From Phormidesmis priestleyi BC1401 (GTDB taxonomy: Bacteria > Cyanobacteriota > Cyanobacteriia > Leptolyngbyales > Leptolyngbyaceae): a stretch of DNA of 64,000 nucleotides. Shown here one piece after another: positions 28,342 to 36,502 of the stretch; the first letter of the stretch is position 1; every line of letters begins with the position of its first letter. Made by a program: the position numbers and the translations under genes. The DNA is taken from contig NZ_LXYR01000002.1 in the NCBI RefSeq assembly GCF_001650195.1, forward strand, positions 62,001-126,000, written 5' to 3'. Below the pieces are notes generated by a model. That model was not told the DNA's origin, did not search any database, and saw only the letters and a program-made list of their open reading frames with translations.

Positions 28342-28557
28342 TTACTGCAAATCGTTTTCAGGAAGAGTCAATCCGAACCGTTCTTGAAGAGCATGAATGA
28401 CTTCTTCGCCAGATTCTTGATCGAGAATTTTGAGATCTTCCTCGGTGTAATTCATCAAATCTCCGATCGTTTGAATTTGAGTTCGTTTGAGAGAGCCGAG
28501 TGTCTTCATCGAAAGGTGAAGATCTTCAATGGGTGTGCGATCGAGAGAGTCATTCAT
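28342..28557 (-). CDS. Stand-alone RNA polymerase alpha C-terminal-domain-like protein
   Basis: The 71-residue protein is almost only an alpha-CTD fold: PIEDLHLSMKTLGSLKRTQI, TIGDLMNYTEEDLKILDQES, GEEVIHALQERFGL. The helix-hairpin-helix pattern of RpoA (L-x-x-A/G-I-x-T-I-G-D-L) is clear, but no N-terminal dimerisation domain exists. It might compete with or replace the polymerase alpha-CTD, or act as a general DNA-binding module. It lies 75 bp downstream of a divergent start and is separate from ribosomal genes. Confidence 0.8.
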   Translation of the reverse strand: MNDSLDRTPIEDLHLSMKTLGSLKRTQIQTIGDLMNYTEEDLKILDQESGEEVIHALQERFGLTLPENDLQ

Positions 28558-28743
28558 ATGCTAAAAAAGTCCGGTGAAAAAAGTTTTACTTTCTAGTGTA
28601 GGACTTTCCGAGTGTTTGCCCAGTGCTTCATCAAGCTCTGAAGATGAGGGATAAATCGAATTTATGCGGGAACTCTAGGACTGGATCGCGCTCCACAAAG
28701 CGAGTCAGCAAGCCTCAACTGCCCCGTTCTAAGAAATTTCCTT

Positions 28744-29409
28744 ATGAATTTAGAGTCAGCCGCACCAGAGCCTTCTAATCACCCAACGCCTGAAATTTCA
28801 TTAGCAGATCCTCAAGGTGTTGACTCATCTTCAGAAAAGCAAGCCTTTTGGAGCGATCAGGATCAAGATCACGATGAGGGCGGTGCAGCAAAAGCGCAAA
28901 CGTTAATGCTGAACGGCTACCCAATTCCTGAAGCTGAGTTTCCGCATTTATCGACGATCGAGAGAAAGCTGAAATATGTTCAAGGTATCTCACAAAGCAG
29001 ACAAGTCTATTTGATTACTAATCTGCTGCAAGATATCTCACAAATGCTGTTGCAATCTCAAAACGTGTGGACCATTGGGCGAAATCGAGGAGCGGCTTTA
29101 TGTCTTGGCGATCGTAAATTATCTCGCCGTCATGCTGTCATTCTCTACGATGCAGAAGGATTTCATCTCATCGACCTCAACAGCATGAACGGCTCTTATG
29201 TCAATGGCGATAGAGTTCAGCAACGTCATCATTTGAAGGATGGCGATCGAGTTTGTCTAGGAAGTATCGAGTTCTTCTTTTTTATGAGTCAGCAGAGACA
29301 CTCTTTAGAGCCGATTCACCCAGAAGTGCTGTCTCGCCTGCAAAACTTAAAATCTCGCTCAACCCCTTTTGCTGACTATTCAGAACAACAGCAGAAACCT
29401 AAGATTTAA
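28744..29409 (+). CDS. FHA domain protein
   Basis: Phosphothreonine-binding signalling protein. In 221 residues, a disordered acidic N-terminus of about 55 is followed by a helical part. The FHA domain is at about 110-180: WTIGRNRGAALCLGDRKLSRRHAVILYD, then DLNSMNGSYVNGDRVQQRHHLKDGDRVCLGSIEFFF. Key residues GR, S-x-x-H and NG are present. No kinase is next to it. Confidence 0.92.
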   Translation: MNLESAAPEPSNHPTPEISLADPQGVDSSSEKQAFWSDQDQDHDEGGAAKAQTLMLNGYPIPEAEFPHLSTIERKLKYVQGISQSRQVYLITNLLQDISQMLLQSQNVWTIGRNRGAALCLGDRKLSRRHAVILYDAEGFHLIDLNSMNGSYVNGDRVQQRHHLKDGDRVCLGSIEFFFFMSQQRHSLEPIHPEVLSRLQNLKSRSTPFADYSEQQQKPKI

Positions 29410-29462
29410 ATATCAAATTTATATGAATGATTGGGATAGATGGCGGGTTTACCCAATAGCAG

Positions 29463-29487
29463 AGAGACGTTCCACTGGAACGTCTCT
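29463..29487. repeat. Palindromic repeat, GAGACGTTCC family, copy 2
   Basis: Perfect 11-bp stem AGAGACGTTCC / GGAACGTCTCT with loop ACT, between the convergent FHA and acyl-ACP reductase genes. It shares the arms of the hairpin at 20101-20123. It may serve both genes as a bidirectional stop. Confidence 0.7.
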
Positions 29488-29498
29488 ACAGAGGTTTT

Positions 29499-30518
29499 CT
29501 AAATTAACAACGGGCTGAAACCGTGTTTGACAGATGCCTCACCGATTTGCTGCATCTTCTCAACGGTAATATGATTGCGTCCCCAAGAGAAATTAGTGTG
29601 CAACTTCTCAAACTCTAGCAGCATCGACTCGGCAAAGCAGGCAAAGAGTTGACGCGCAGGCACATCCATATTGACAATGCTCATGATTCGCCAATCAATA
29701 TCCAGCGAATGTTCCACAATGCCGCCATTGAGAACATGGACACCGGGATACTGCACCTTCGTCCCCAAGTTTTTGGGATAGCCACCGTCGATCAGCAAGC
29801 AAGGCTGCTTGAGAATGGCTGGATTGATCTCGACGCCTTTGGGCATACTGGCAACCCAGACGATGATGTCTGCTTGAGGTAGTGCCTCTTCTAAGCCCAT
29901 GATTTTACCGCGACCCAGCTCGGTTTGCAGGTCTTTTAGGCGTTCTTGATTGCGAGCAATCAACAGCAATTCGGCAACATCGGCACGTTTGTCTAACCAG
30001 CGACACACCGCACTGCCGATATCGCCTGTCGCTCCACAAATGGCAACCGTTGCTTTAGACAAGTCAATCCCCAACTGTTTTGAGGCTTGCTCAACTTGAC
30101 GACAGATAATGTAAGCCGTATGCGTGTTGCCCGTGGTAAAGCGCTCAAACTCCAGCATGACATTGCGGACTTGGCGAATCTGACTCAAGTTGAAGTTTTC
30201 AAAAATAATCGATGAAAATCCACCTAAAGCGGTGATGTTAATGCCGTGCTTTTGGGCGTGTGCCATCGCGTTAATAATTTTGCGGGTAGCTGCCTTGATG
30301 CGACGGGTCGCTAACATTTCTGGCAGAAAACAAGACTCGACGTATCTGCCTTCGATCTGTTGCCCAGTAATGCTGGTGACAGTGATGTTGTCAACAATTT
30401 GCGGAGGAGCGCTGCACCAAAAATCCAACCCTTGGTCGGCATATTCAGGATAGCCCAACTCTCTAGCAACCGATTGAGCGTGCTCTAAACTCGTGAGATG
30501 ACCAATTAAACCAAACAT
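29499..30518 (-). CDS. aar: Long-chain acyl-[acyl-carrier-protein] reductase
   Basis: Reduces acyl-ACP to fatty aldehyde with NADPH, the first step of cyanobacterial alkane synthesis. The 339-residue protein starts [20 protein letters not shown], has the Rossmann loop [18 protein letters not shown], and the catalytic-Cys region [18 protein letters not shown]; these are diagnostic. The start at 30518 matches homologues (two extra residues are possible from 30524). It follows the oxygenase gene on the same strand with a gap of 111 bp. Confidence 0.96.
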   Translation of the reverse strand: MFGLIGHLTSLEHAQSVARELGYPEYADQGLDFWCSAPPQIVDNITVTSITGQQIEGRYVESCFLPEMLATRRIKAATRKIINAMAHAQKHGINITALGGFSSIIFENFNLSQIRQVRNVMLEFERFTTGNTHTAYIICRQVEQASKQLGIDLSKATVAICGATGDIGSAVCRWLDKRADVAELLLIARNQERLKDLQTELGRGKIMGLEEALPQADIIVWVASMPKGVEINPAILKQPCLLIDGGYPKNLGTKVQYPGVHVLNGGIVEHSLDIDWRIMSIVNMDVPARQLFACFAESMLLEFEKLHTNFSWGRNHITVEKMQQIGEASVKHGFSPLLI

Positions 30519-30629
30519 CGACAAATATTATGTAGCCTGCGGGTGAGGCTGAGATGAGGTGGATATTGATGAAGGGATGAGAAGTCAGGAAGCGATTTCA
30601 GTAAAACAGCATCCTGACCTCTGAAACCT

Positions 30630-31325
30630 TTAGACGGTTGCTAGTCCGTAGGCTGACATTCGCATGATGTCGCGGGTAGTGAACCCGATGTTATTGAGCG
30701 CTTCGCCATATTGGATCATGAAGTCTTCAACGAGGGCTTCTCGCTCCATGCCAAGGACTTTAGCGTCGGCATCGACTTGATTGAGCATTTTCCAGACGAT
30801 CGGCAGGTTCGCCCGATTGGCTTCTTCAAGTTCGGCTTTTGAGGTTTCAAAGTTTGCTTTGAGCCACTCTTCACCAAAGTTGAGGTGCAGATATTCTTCT
30901 TTGACTACGCCTTCGGTGATTTTGCGGGCGAAGTCATCGGCGACGGGAATATAGATGTTGTAGGCAGCGATCGCGAAGCACTCAATGATCAAAGACTGAA
31001 TCAGAAGACAGGTGACAATCTTGTTCTCTGCTGCTGCCGTTTGAAAATTCTCGTGTAGCGGCGAGAAGAACTGGCGGGCAAACTCCAGATCTGGAGTCAC
31101 TTTAAGGTTGCGACCACAGGCTTCAAACCCTTTTTTGTGACGGCTCTCCATTTTTGCCAAGCCGACGAGCTGATCTTTTTGGTCAGGCAACAACCCGCCC
31201 AGACTGTGATAGTTTTCGTGTGCCTCTTGTTCGCCTTCGATCACGATCGCGTTGATGCGACTATAAGCGTCTTTATAGGTTTCGCTGTGGAAGTCAAGGT
31301 CTTGAATCGCCTCAAGTTGGGGCAT
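30630..31325 (-). CDS. ado: Aldehyde-deformylating oxygenase
   Basis: Ferritin-like di-iron enzyme that converts fatty aldehydes into alkanes plus formate. The 231-residue protein shows the two metal-binding pairs [14 protein letters not shown] / [14 protein letters not shown] and [13 protein letters not shown] / [14 protein letters not shown]. It is encoded just upstream of the acyl-ACP reductase, the standard pair; the product is probably C15-C17 hydrocarbon. Confidence 0.97.
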   Translation of the reverse strand: MPQLEAIQDLDFHSETYKDAYSRINAIVIEGEQEAHENYHSLGGLLPDQKDQLVGLAKMESRHKKGFEACGRNLKVTPDLEFARQFFSPLHENFQTAAAENKIVTCLLIQSLIIECFAIAAYNIYIPVADDFARKITEGVVKEEYLHLNFGEEWLKANFETSKAELEEANRANLPIVWKMLNQVDADAKVLGMEREALVEDFMIQYGEALNNIGFTTRDIMRMSAYGLATV

Positions 31326-31600
31326 AGATCAGTAGTCTCCTGGTCATGAATACGTCGTCACAAATCGGTCTGGGTGCTGTGAGGGGTCTAAAAAAAGGTT
31401 GCCCAACGCGGTGCGCCCAATCTACACTTTACCGTCTCTAGTCAAGGATGAAGATGAGAATCGTTAAATTCTGCTCCATTTTGTACAGTTGAGGGCTAAA
31501 ATGCCAGACTTTTAACTCTGAGTCGTTCAGCGTTAGTGTAGCCTGTGAAGATGCGTTTTCCTATAGAGAAATCCTTCGCTTGTTTTATTCACTGAAGCTT

Positions 31601-32455
31601 ATGCTGCCAGGAAGTTCCGATCGTCAGTCCCTCAACACCCAATCAAGGGTCAAACCTCATTCCTCCGACCCAGATAAACTCTTGAATCTAATTAGTTTAG
31701 TCTTGCTGCTAATTGGGGCAGGGTTAGTGCTATTGCCTCTGGGCGTTGTGGTGATGACTTCATTTAGGTCAGAGACGGGGGGCTGGTCGTGGGAGAATTA
31801 TCGGCAGGCTTGGCAGCGAGGCGGCTTTTTGCTGGCGTTTGCAAACTCGACATTTGTAGCGCTGGCGGTGACGGCATTCCAGATTGTCACGTCAGCATTG
31901 GCGGGTTATGCGCTGACGCGGCTCAAGTTTCGAGGCAAGCAGGGGTTATTGCTGATTATTTTGACGACGCTGGTAATTCCGTTTCAAATTTTGGTGATTC
32001 CGATTTTTTTGGTTTTGAAATGGGGACATTTGATTAATACTTACGGGGCGTTGATTTTGCCGACAGCGGTGAATGGATTCGGAATTTTTCTACTCAAGCA
32101 GTTCTTTCAAACGATTCCGATCGAGCTTGAAGAAGCCGCGATGCTCGATGGCGCAAATCGATTACAAATTCTCTGGCGAGTGATGTTGCCATTGGCGCGT
32201 CCTGCGTTAGTAACGCTGTTTCTGTTTACGTTTATCGGCGAGTGGAACGATTTGTTTAAACCACTCGTGTTTACTACACGTCCAGAATTACAGACCGTGC
32301 AACTAGCACTGGCAGGATTTCAGGAGCAGTTCACCAACGACTGGACGCTGATGATGGCGGCGGTTGTGATTGCTACCACTCCGGTGGTTGGGTTGTTTTT
32401 GTTAGGTCAGCGTCAGTTAATTCGCGGCATTGCAACCACTGGGATTAAGAATTAA
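31601..32455 (+). CDS. ABC sugar transporter permease (MalG/UgpE type)
   Basis: Inner-membrane permease of a carbohydrate importer. The 284-residue protein has six membrane helices and the cytoplasmic EAA loop EEAAMLDGANRLQILWRVMLPLARPAL that contacts the ATPase. ATG at 31601 is used instead of a TTG at 31580. The binding protein, the second permease and the ATPase are not adjacent, which is common in cyanobacteria. Confidence 0.9.
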   Translation: MLPGSSDRQSLNTQSRVKPHSSDPDKLLNLISLVLLLIGAGLVLLPLGVVVMTSFRSETGGWSWENYRQAWQRGGFLLAFANSTFVALAVTAFQIVTSALAGYALTRLKFRGKQGLLLIILTTLVIPFQILVIPIFLVLKWGHLINTYGALILPTAVNGFGIFLLKQFFQTIPIELEEAAMLDGANRLQILWRVMLPLARPALVTLFLFTFIGEWNDLFKPLVFTTRPELQTVQLALAGFQEQFTNDWTLMMAAVVIATTPVVGLFLLGQRQLIRGIATTGIKN

Positions 32456-32458
32456 CAG

Positions 32459-32701
32459 ATGAGAAAAATAGGAATTGGCTTGATATTAGTGTCGTTTTTG
32501 CCTTGGATTGCTGTAGCAGCTTTGCCTTTTTTGGCATTATCGATCGGGCAAAAAGCAGTTCTCATTCCCATCTTGATAGGAAGTGCTGAAGTGATCTTTT
32601 GGATCGGCATTTTGGTCGTTGGCAAAGAGGTTGCTGAACGATATCGACGCTGGTTAAATCCGCGTTATTTGTGGGAGAGAATTCGACAACGGTTTCGCTA
32701 A
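32459..32701 (+). CDS. Small membrane protein (transporter suffix domain)
   Basis: The 80-residue protein has two hydrophobic helices (IGLILVSFLPWIAVAALPFL, VLIPILIGSAEVIFWIGILV). A basic tail (EVAERYRRWLNPRYLWERIR) follows. This resembles the 'transporter suffix' domain family. It starts 3 bp after the permease stop, so the two are translated together. Its role is unknown. Confidence 0.75.
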   Translation: MRKIGIGLILVSFLPWIAVAALPFLALSIGQKAVLIPILIGSAEVIFWIGILVVGKEVAERYRRWLNPRYLWERIRQRFR

Positions 32702-32715
32702 TGAATGACAGTGAA

Positions 32716-33792
32716 TTATTCCCAGGTGCCAACTTCGGATAATTGCTGGTCATCCTCTAATTGCAGGCGAATTGTACGCGAAAAGCCTTCACCTTTGGGA
32801 TCACCCAGACAGAACTCGATCGAGTTACTTGTCAATCCATTAAGACAGCTTAAGAGCGTTCTTAAATGGGGAGAACTGGCTCCGGTATCGACATACACTC
32901 GATCGGACAGCGTATTAATCCGTTTCCAAGTCGTGTAGAGTTTGGCGATCGCTTGCTCTAGCTGCGCGGCTTGACTGACTAATTCTGCGGTCGAATTGAG
33001 ACAGCCGAGACGGAGCGCTTCCTCAAGTGCCAGTTCTAAATCTAGGGAGTCGTTGCTCAATGCTTGAACATGAGTCGCCGCTTCTAAATAGCGCGTTAGA
33101 TATCGAGCTTCTGACGTGACTTGCTTGAGCGTATCGACATCGGGATTTTGAGCCACCGTGTCTCGAATAGAGACTTGATGAGACTCTGGCAGCTTTTCTA
33201 ATTGTCTGACCAACGGAGCCAAATAGCGAGTCGGGATCGTTTGATCGGCAGCTTTTTCGCGCACTTCAACAGGCAGCAAATCAGAAGTCATTGCCGTCCA
33301 GTCATCTGAGAGTTGCCGGACTTCTCGCCGCGTGATGCGATCGCCTTTTCGGGCTGTGTCTCCGATCATTTGCTGCACTTCGGGGGCAGCTTGCGCCGTT
33401 TCGACAAATGCCCGTTTCGTGAACTGATTTACGTCTTCAGGTTCTAAACAGCCGCTCTCTAACAGCGTGTCGGCACTGTTGGCTAACTCGATTAAGCTAT
33501 ATGCCTGACTTTTGCTGATTTCGCGATCTTTGAGCCAGTTGAGAAAGCCAACACCTCGCCCTTCGCCGCGTTTTTTTTCACGATCGCGCACAGTTTTGAG
33601 AATGCGTCCGCGCCAGATATCGGTTTGCAGGTCAACGCGATCGCACACCTGCCATGCCTTCTCAATCTGCTGCTGAAAGTCGAGGTCTAAAATCTGCTCG
33701 TCTTCGGGGTCGGGCAACTGAAAGCCGAGATCTAAAAGCGTCTCTGAGTCAGACGGAGCAAGGTTTGCCGGAAATTGAGGAGCTTGAACCAT
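32716..33792 (-). CDS. Conserved cyanobacterial protein of unknown function
   Basis: The 358-residue protein is not recognised with certainty. Residues 40-120 (QIEKAWQVCDRVDLQTDIWR, GVGFLNWLKDREISKSQAYS) look like the DUF3102/ParB-like helical region in which a cell-division-type HTH follows. A repetitive helical middle and a C-terminal region ending in LEDDQQLSEVGTWE follow. It is soluble and acidic. It converges with the gene at 32459-32701. Confidence 0.6.
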   Translation of the reverse strand: MVQAPQFPANLAPSDSETLLDLGFQLPDPEDEQILDLDFQQQIEKAWQVCDRVDLQTDIWRGRILKTVRDREKKRGEGRGVGFLNWLKDREISKSQAYSLIELANSADTLLESGCLEPEDVNQFTKRAFVETAQAAPEVQQMIGDTARKGDRITRREVRQLSDDWTAMTSDLLPVEVREKAADQTIPTRYLAPLVRQLEKLPESHQVSIRDTVAQNPDVDTLKQVTSEARYLTRYLEAATHVQALSNDSLDLELALEEALRLGCLNSTAELVSQAAQLEQAIAKLYTTWKRINTLSDRVYVDTGASSPHLRTLLSCLNGLTSNSIEFCLGDPKGEGFSRTIRLQLEDDQQLSEVGTWE

Positions 33793-33840
33793 CGGGATGC
33801 TTGAATGACAGCCGAATCATTATTGCACATCTGTCTTTGT

Positions 33841-34314
33841 TCATCGGACGATCGCGTTCCACACGAACGCAATCACAAAAACGCTGAGAGCGGCAATGCC
33901 AATCACCAGCGCTAGAAACCCAAACAGCAACAGCAACACAAATCCTTGGCTTACCTTTTTTTGATGCTGAGGTGAATCAAGGTGAGCTTCTAACAGACGG
34001 ACATTTTTGCTGTTGGCTTTCCAAGTGACATCAAACAAATCACCCGCTACCGGGACAGATCCAATCACGGTGTCAAACACCAAATTTGAAACCATCCGCG
34101 TCACGGTCGATCGCGGCAACCCCAAACGAGCCGATTCCCACACAATGTAGACCGAAAACGCCGCCATCACTAAATCTCCACCACCGGGAAGTAAGCCCAC
34201 GATCGGGTCAATTCCAATCCGATAAGGGGTGCCAGGAATTGGAATAGCATTGTCTAAAATGTGAGCCAGCGATCGTAACCGATGTAGTGCCGACGATCGG
34301 GTATCCGTCTTCAT
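33841..34314 (-). CDS. DUF4112 membrane protein
   Basis: The 157-residue protein belongs to DUF4112: LRSLAHILDNAIPIPGTPYR, GIDPIVGLLPGGGDLVMAAF and VFDTVIGSVPVAGDLFDVTW are its hallmark pair of P-G-x-G-D motifs. One C-terminal hydrophobic region (VLLLLFGFLALVIGIAALSV) follows. Function is not known. Confidence 0.88.
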   Translation of the reverse strand: MKTDTRSSALHRLRSLAHILDNAIPIPGTPYRIGIDPIVGLLPGGGDLVMAAFSVYIVWESARLGLPRSTVTRMVSNLVFDTVIGSVPVAGDLFDVTWKANSKNVRLLEAHLDSPQHQKKVSQGFVLLLLFGFLALVIGIAALSVFVIAFVWNAIVR

Positions 34315-34368
34315 AGATGCTCAGAAGATAATTCGTTTTTAGCATACTTGAACTGTGTTGAATAAACT

Positions 34369-34397
34369 ACTCCTAGCTGCTGCGCTGAACTAGGAGT
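34369..34397. repeat. Hairpin ACTCCTAG / CTAGGAGT
   Basis: An 8-bp inverted repeat with a 13-base loop, followed by TTTTT on the plus strand. No plus-strand gene ends here, so it may be a terminator brought in or left by the adjacent IS remnants. Confidence 0.4.
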
Positions 34398-34437
34398 TTT
34401 TGACGCGTTACTTTATACCCCGGTGCTCTCTTGACCC

Positions 34438-34552
34438 AAGCAAGTCAGAGGACAGTTACCAGACTGCTGCGACCCAGACACCGTGCCAGAAGTCGGAGAA
34501 CTGGACGAGTTAGAAACGTTTGTTGCCTCAAAAAAACAAAATCTGGATCGCC
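34438..34552 (+). pseudogene. IS1 family transposase remnant
   Basis: The plus strand reads GQLPDCCDPDTVPEVGELDE, LETFVASKK and, after a shift in the A-run near 34531-34537, NKIWIA. This matches the IS1 InsB-type segment 'ELDE..TFVG.KKNK.W'. Both ends of the transposase are missing. It abuts an inverted IS3 fragment. Confidence 0.65.
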
Positions 34553-34555
34553 ATT

Positions 34556-34690
34556 ATTTAGCTCGACTTTATCTCTCAGTCAGTAGGGATAGACTCGGTG
34601 CTCCGGGCGGGGTTTGCTCGTAGTGGGTTTAGGGTAGATGACAAATAATCCCATCTCTCGCATCAACCGTTGGACGCGCTTGCGGTTCAA
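34556..34690 (-). pseudogene. IS3 family transposase remnant (OrfB)
   Basis: The minus strand reads NRKRVQRLMREMGLFVIYPK, PTTSKPRPEHRVYPY, a stop, then LRDK. This is the HTH_21 region in IS3-family OrfB that precedes the DDE catalytic domain. The rest is absent, and the frame carries stops on both sides. Confidence 0.75.
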
Positions 34691-34713
34691 TTATGGTGTA
34701 GCTAGACTGCTCT

Positions 34714-35382
34714 TTAGTCGCTGAAACGATCAAGCTTTAACACCAATCCAGGTAGGACACCTTCACCAGATACGTCAACTGGAAGATTCAAAACTTCAAC
34801 GGGGTAACTGACCCGATAGATTTCTACTTGCTGATCTTGAGGATTGAACAGCCAACCCAACTGCACCCCATTGTCTAGATATTCTTGCATCTTGTTTTGC
34901 AAGTCTGGAAGATGGTCAGTTGCCGATCGCAGTTCTATAGCCATCGCCACTTTGCTTAGGACATTTTTGGTAGTGTGCTTCGCGTGCTGCCAAAAATGTC
35001 CCTGTCCTAACCTATGTGGCGGTAGCTATATTACAAAGTCGGGCGCGATCGGAGGAAACTTGCGGCGCTGAGTCGGGGTCAAAGCTTCCCATCTGCCGCG
35101 CTGAATCCAAGTGGCATCGGGTGACCGATTCGCTCCGTTTGGGAGTTTAAAGACAGTGGAAGAACTGAAGACGAATCCTAGACCTGTTTGCCGATTCCAG
35201 ATACCCAAATCAATGATGAAGTCAGCCTCTCGTCTGCCGCTTTCTCCTCCTACGGGGGGCATAACGATCAGTTCTCCTGTTTGAGTGCGTTCAAAGCGAA
35301 AGTTTTGGTTGCGACGACACAATTCATAGAACTGATCGTCCGTCAGGTTCACCGTGTCTAGATTTAAGGTCAAAGCATCCAT
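34714..35382 (-). pseudogene. Uma2 family gene interrupted by a 91-bp element
   Basis: The two halves read as one Uma2 protein. The N-terminal 118 residues (start at 35382, ending RKFPPIAPDFVI) and the C-terminal part (ELRSATDHLPDLQNKMQEYL... to 34714) are separated by the element at 34938-35028. Removing it with one TA copy joins PDFVI to ELRSATDHL in frame and gives about 192 residues, the usual Uma2 size. The PD-(D/E)XK core (SPDATW; APDFVIELRSATDH) is thereby split. Confidence 0.88.
34938..35028. mobile_element. 91-bp MITE-like element with TA target duplication
   Basis: The ends are TAGCCATCGCCAC and, on the other strand, TAGCTACCGCCAC (11 of 13 matching). The inner arms TTAGGACATTTTTGG are nearly palindromic, making the whole element a long hairpin. 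TA lies on each side (34936-34937, 35029-35030). Exact excision restores the Uma2 frame. TA duplication and lack of a gene suggest a non-autonomous IS630/Tc1-mariner-type element. Confidence 0.85.
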
Positions 35383-35420
35383 GATTTTTCGTGCTTTAGT
35401 CTGATAAGAATCTAAATGAC

Positions 35421-36470
35421 CTAATCGTTGATGCCTAAATGCTTTTTAATTTGCTTGACCGAGAGATACATCTCATATGAGCGGTGATACATGGCAGCCG
35501 CTCTAAGAAAAACCTTGTGTTCGATCGCGGGGTAGCCTGAGACGGTCTGTCCACGAGGCACGTCTTTTAGAACGCCCGCTTTGGCAGAGGCAACTGAGCC
35601 GTCTCCCATTTTGGCATTATTGCCAACGCCGACCTGCCCAGCAAGAATGACGCGATCGCCGATTTGAGTGCCGCCTGCAAGTCCGCACCCGGAGGCAAAC
35701 GCGCAGGCTTCTCCAACTTTTACGCCGTGACCGATCTGCACCAGGTTATCAATTTTGGTGTTGCGACCGATGCGAGTCTCACCCACTGCGGGGCGATCGA
35801 CCGCAGAATTGCAGCCTACTTCAACGCCATCTTCAAGCACGGTGCAGCCAGACTGCTCCATCTTGAGCCAGCCCTCGCGAGTCGGCACAAACCCAAACCC
35901 TTCGGAGCCGATGACCGCACCACAGTGAATTACACAGTCCGCCCCGATGCGAGTGCGCTCTTGAATCGAGCAATTTGCGTGTAAGACAGTACGATCGCCA
36001 ATCTGCACGTCAGGATAAATCACAACATTAGGATGAATGACCGCACCCGCACCAATTTTTGCCCCAGATTGAATGACGACATTCGCCCCGATCGAGACCT
36101 CTTCGGCAATCTGGACACTGGGATCGATGACTGCCGTGGGGTGAATCACAGGCGCAGGTTTAAATGGCTGATAGTAAAGCGCGATCGTTTGAGCAAAAGC
36201 GAGTCGCGGATGGTGAACCGCTACCCAGGCAATGCCACGAGCGTCAGCTTTAGCGTGTAGGTCTTCGTTGGGCGGAAGGATAAGAGCACTTGCGGCAGTC
36301 GAGCCGATCAACACAGCAAACTTATTGCTTTCTGCATAGCTGATCGTGTTGGGAGTCGCGTCGTCGATCGCTGCAACGCCCCCAATTTCAGGATCGTTAT
36401 CTGAGTCGAGAGTCAAACTATGAGCCACGACCGAAGAGCCAAGTTTCTCAATGATTTCGCTAAACTTCAT
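35421..36470 (-). CDS. lpxD: UDP-3-O-acylglucosamine N-acyltransferase
   Basis: Adds the N-linked acyl chain in lipid A synthesis. The 349-residue protein starts MKFSEIIEKLG and has an N-terminal UDP-binding domain. A left-handed beta-helix of hexapeptide repeats follows (HPTAVIDPSVQIAEEVSIGANVVIQSG onward), with the catalytic-His region KIDNLVQIGHGVKVGEACAF. ATG at 36470 matches homologues; an ATG at 36497 with AGGG upstream is an alternative. The gene lies 6-30 bp after rlmD on the same strand. Confidence 0.93.
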   Translation of the reverse strand: MKFSEIIEKLGSSVVAHSLTLDSDNDPEIGGVAAIDDATPNTISYAESNKFAVLIGSTAASALILPPNEDLHAKADARGIAWVAVHHPRLAFAQTIALYYQPFKPAPVIHPTAVIDPSVQIAEEVSIGANVVIQSGAKIGAGAVIHPNVVIYPDVQIGDRTVLHANCSIQERTRIGADCVIHCGAVIGSEGFGFVPTREGWLKMEQSGCTVLEDGVEVGCNSAVDRPAVGETRIGRNTKIDNLVQIGHGVKVGEACAFASGCGLAGGTQIGDRVILAGQVGVGNNAKMGDGSVASAKAGVLKDVPRGQTVSGYPAIEHKVFLRAAAMYHRSYEMYLSVKQIKKHLGIND

Positions 36471-36502
36471 CACAAATGCAGTGGAATTGACGATCATTCA
36501 CC

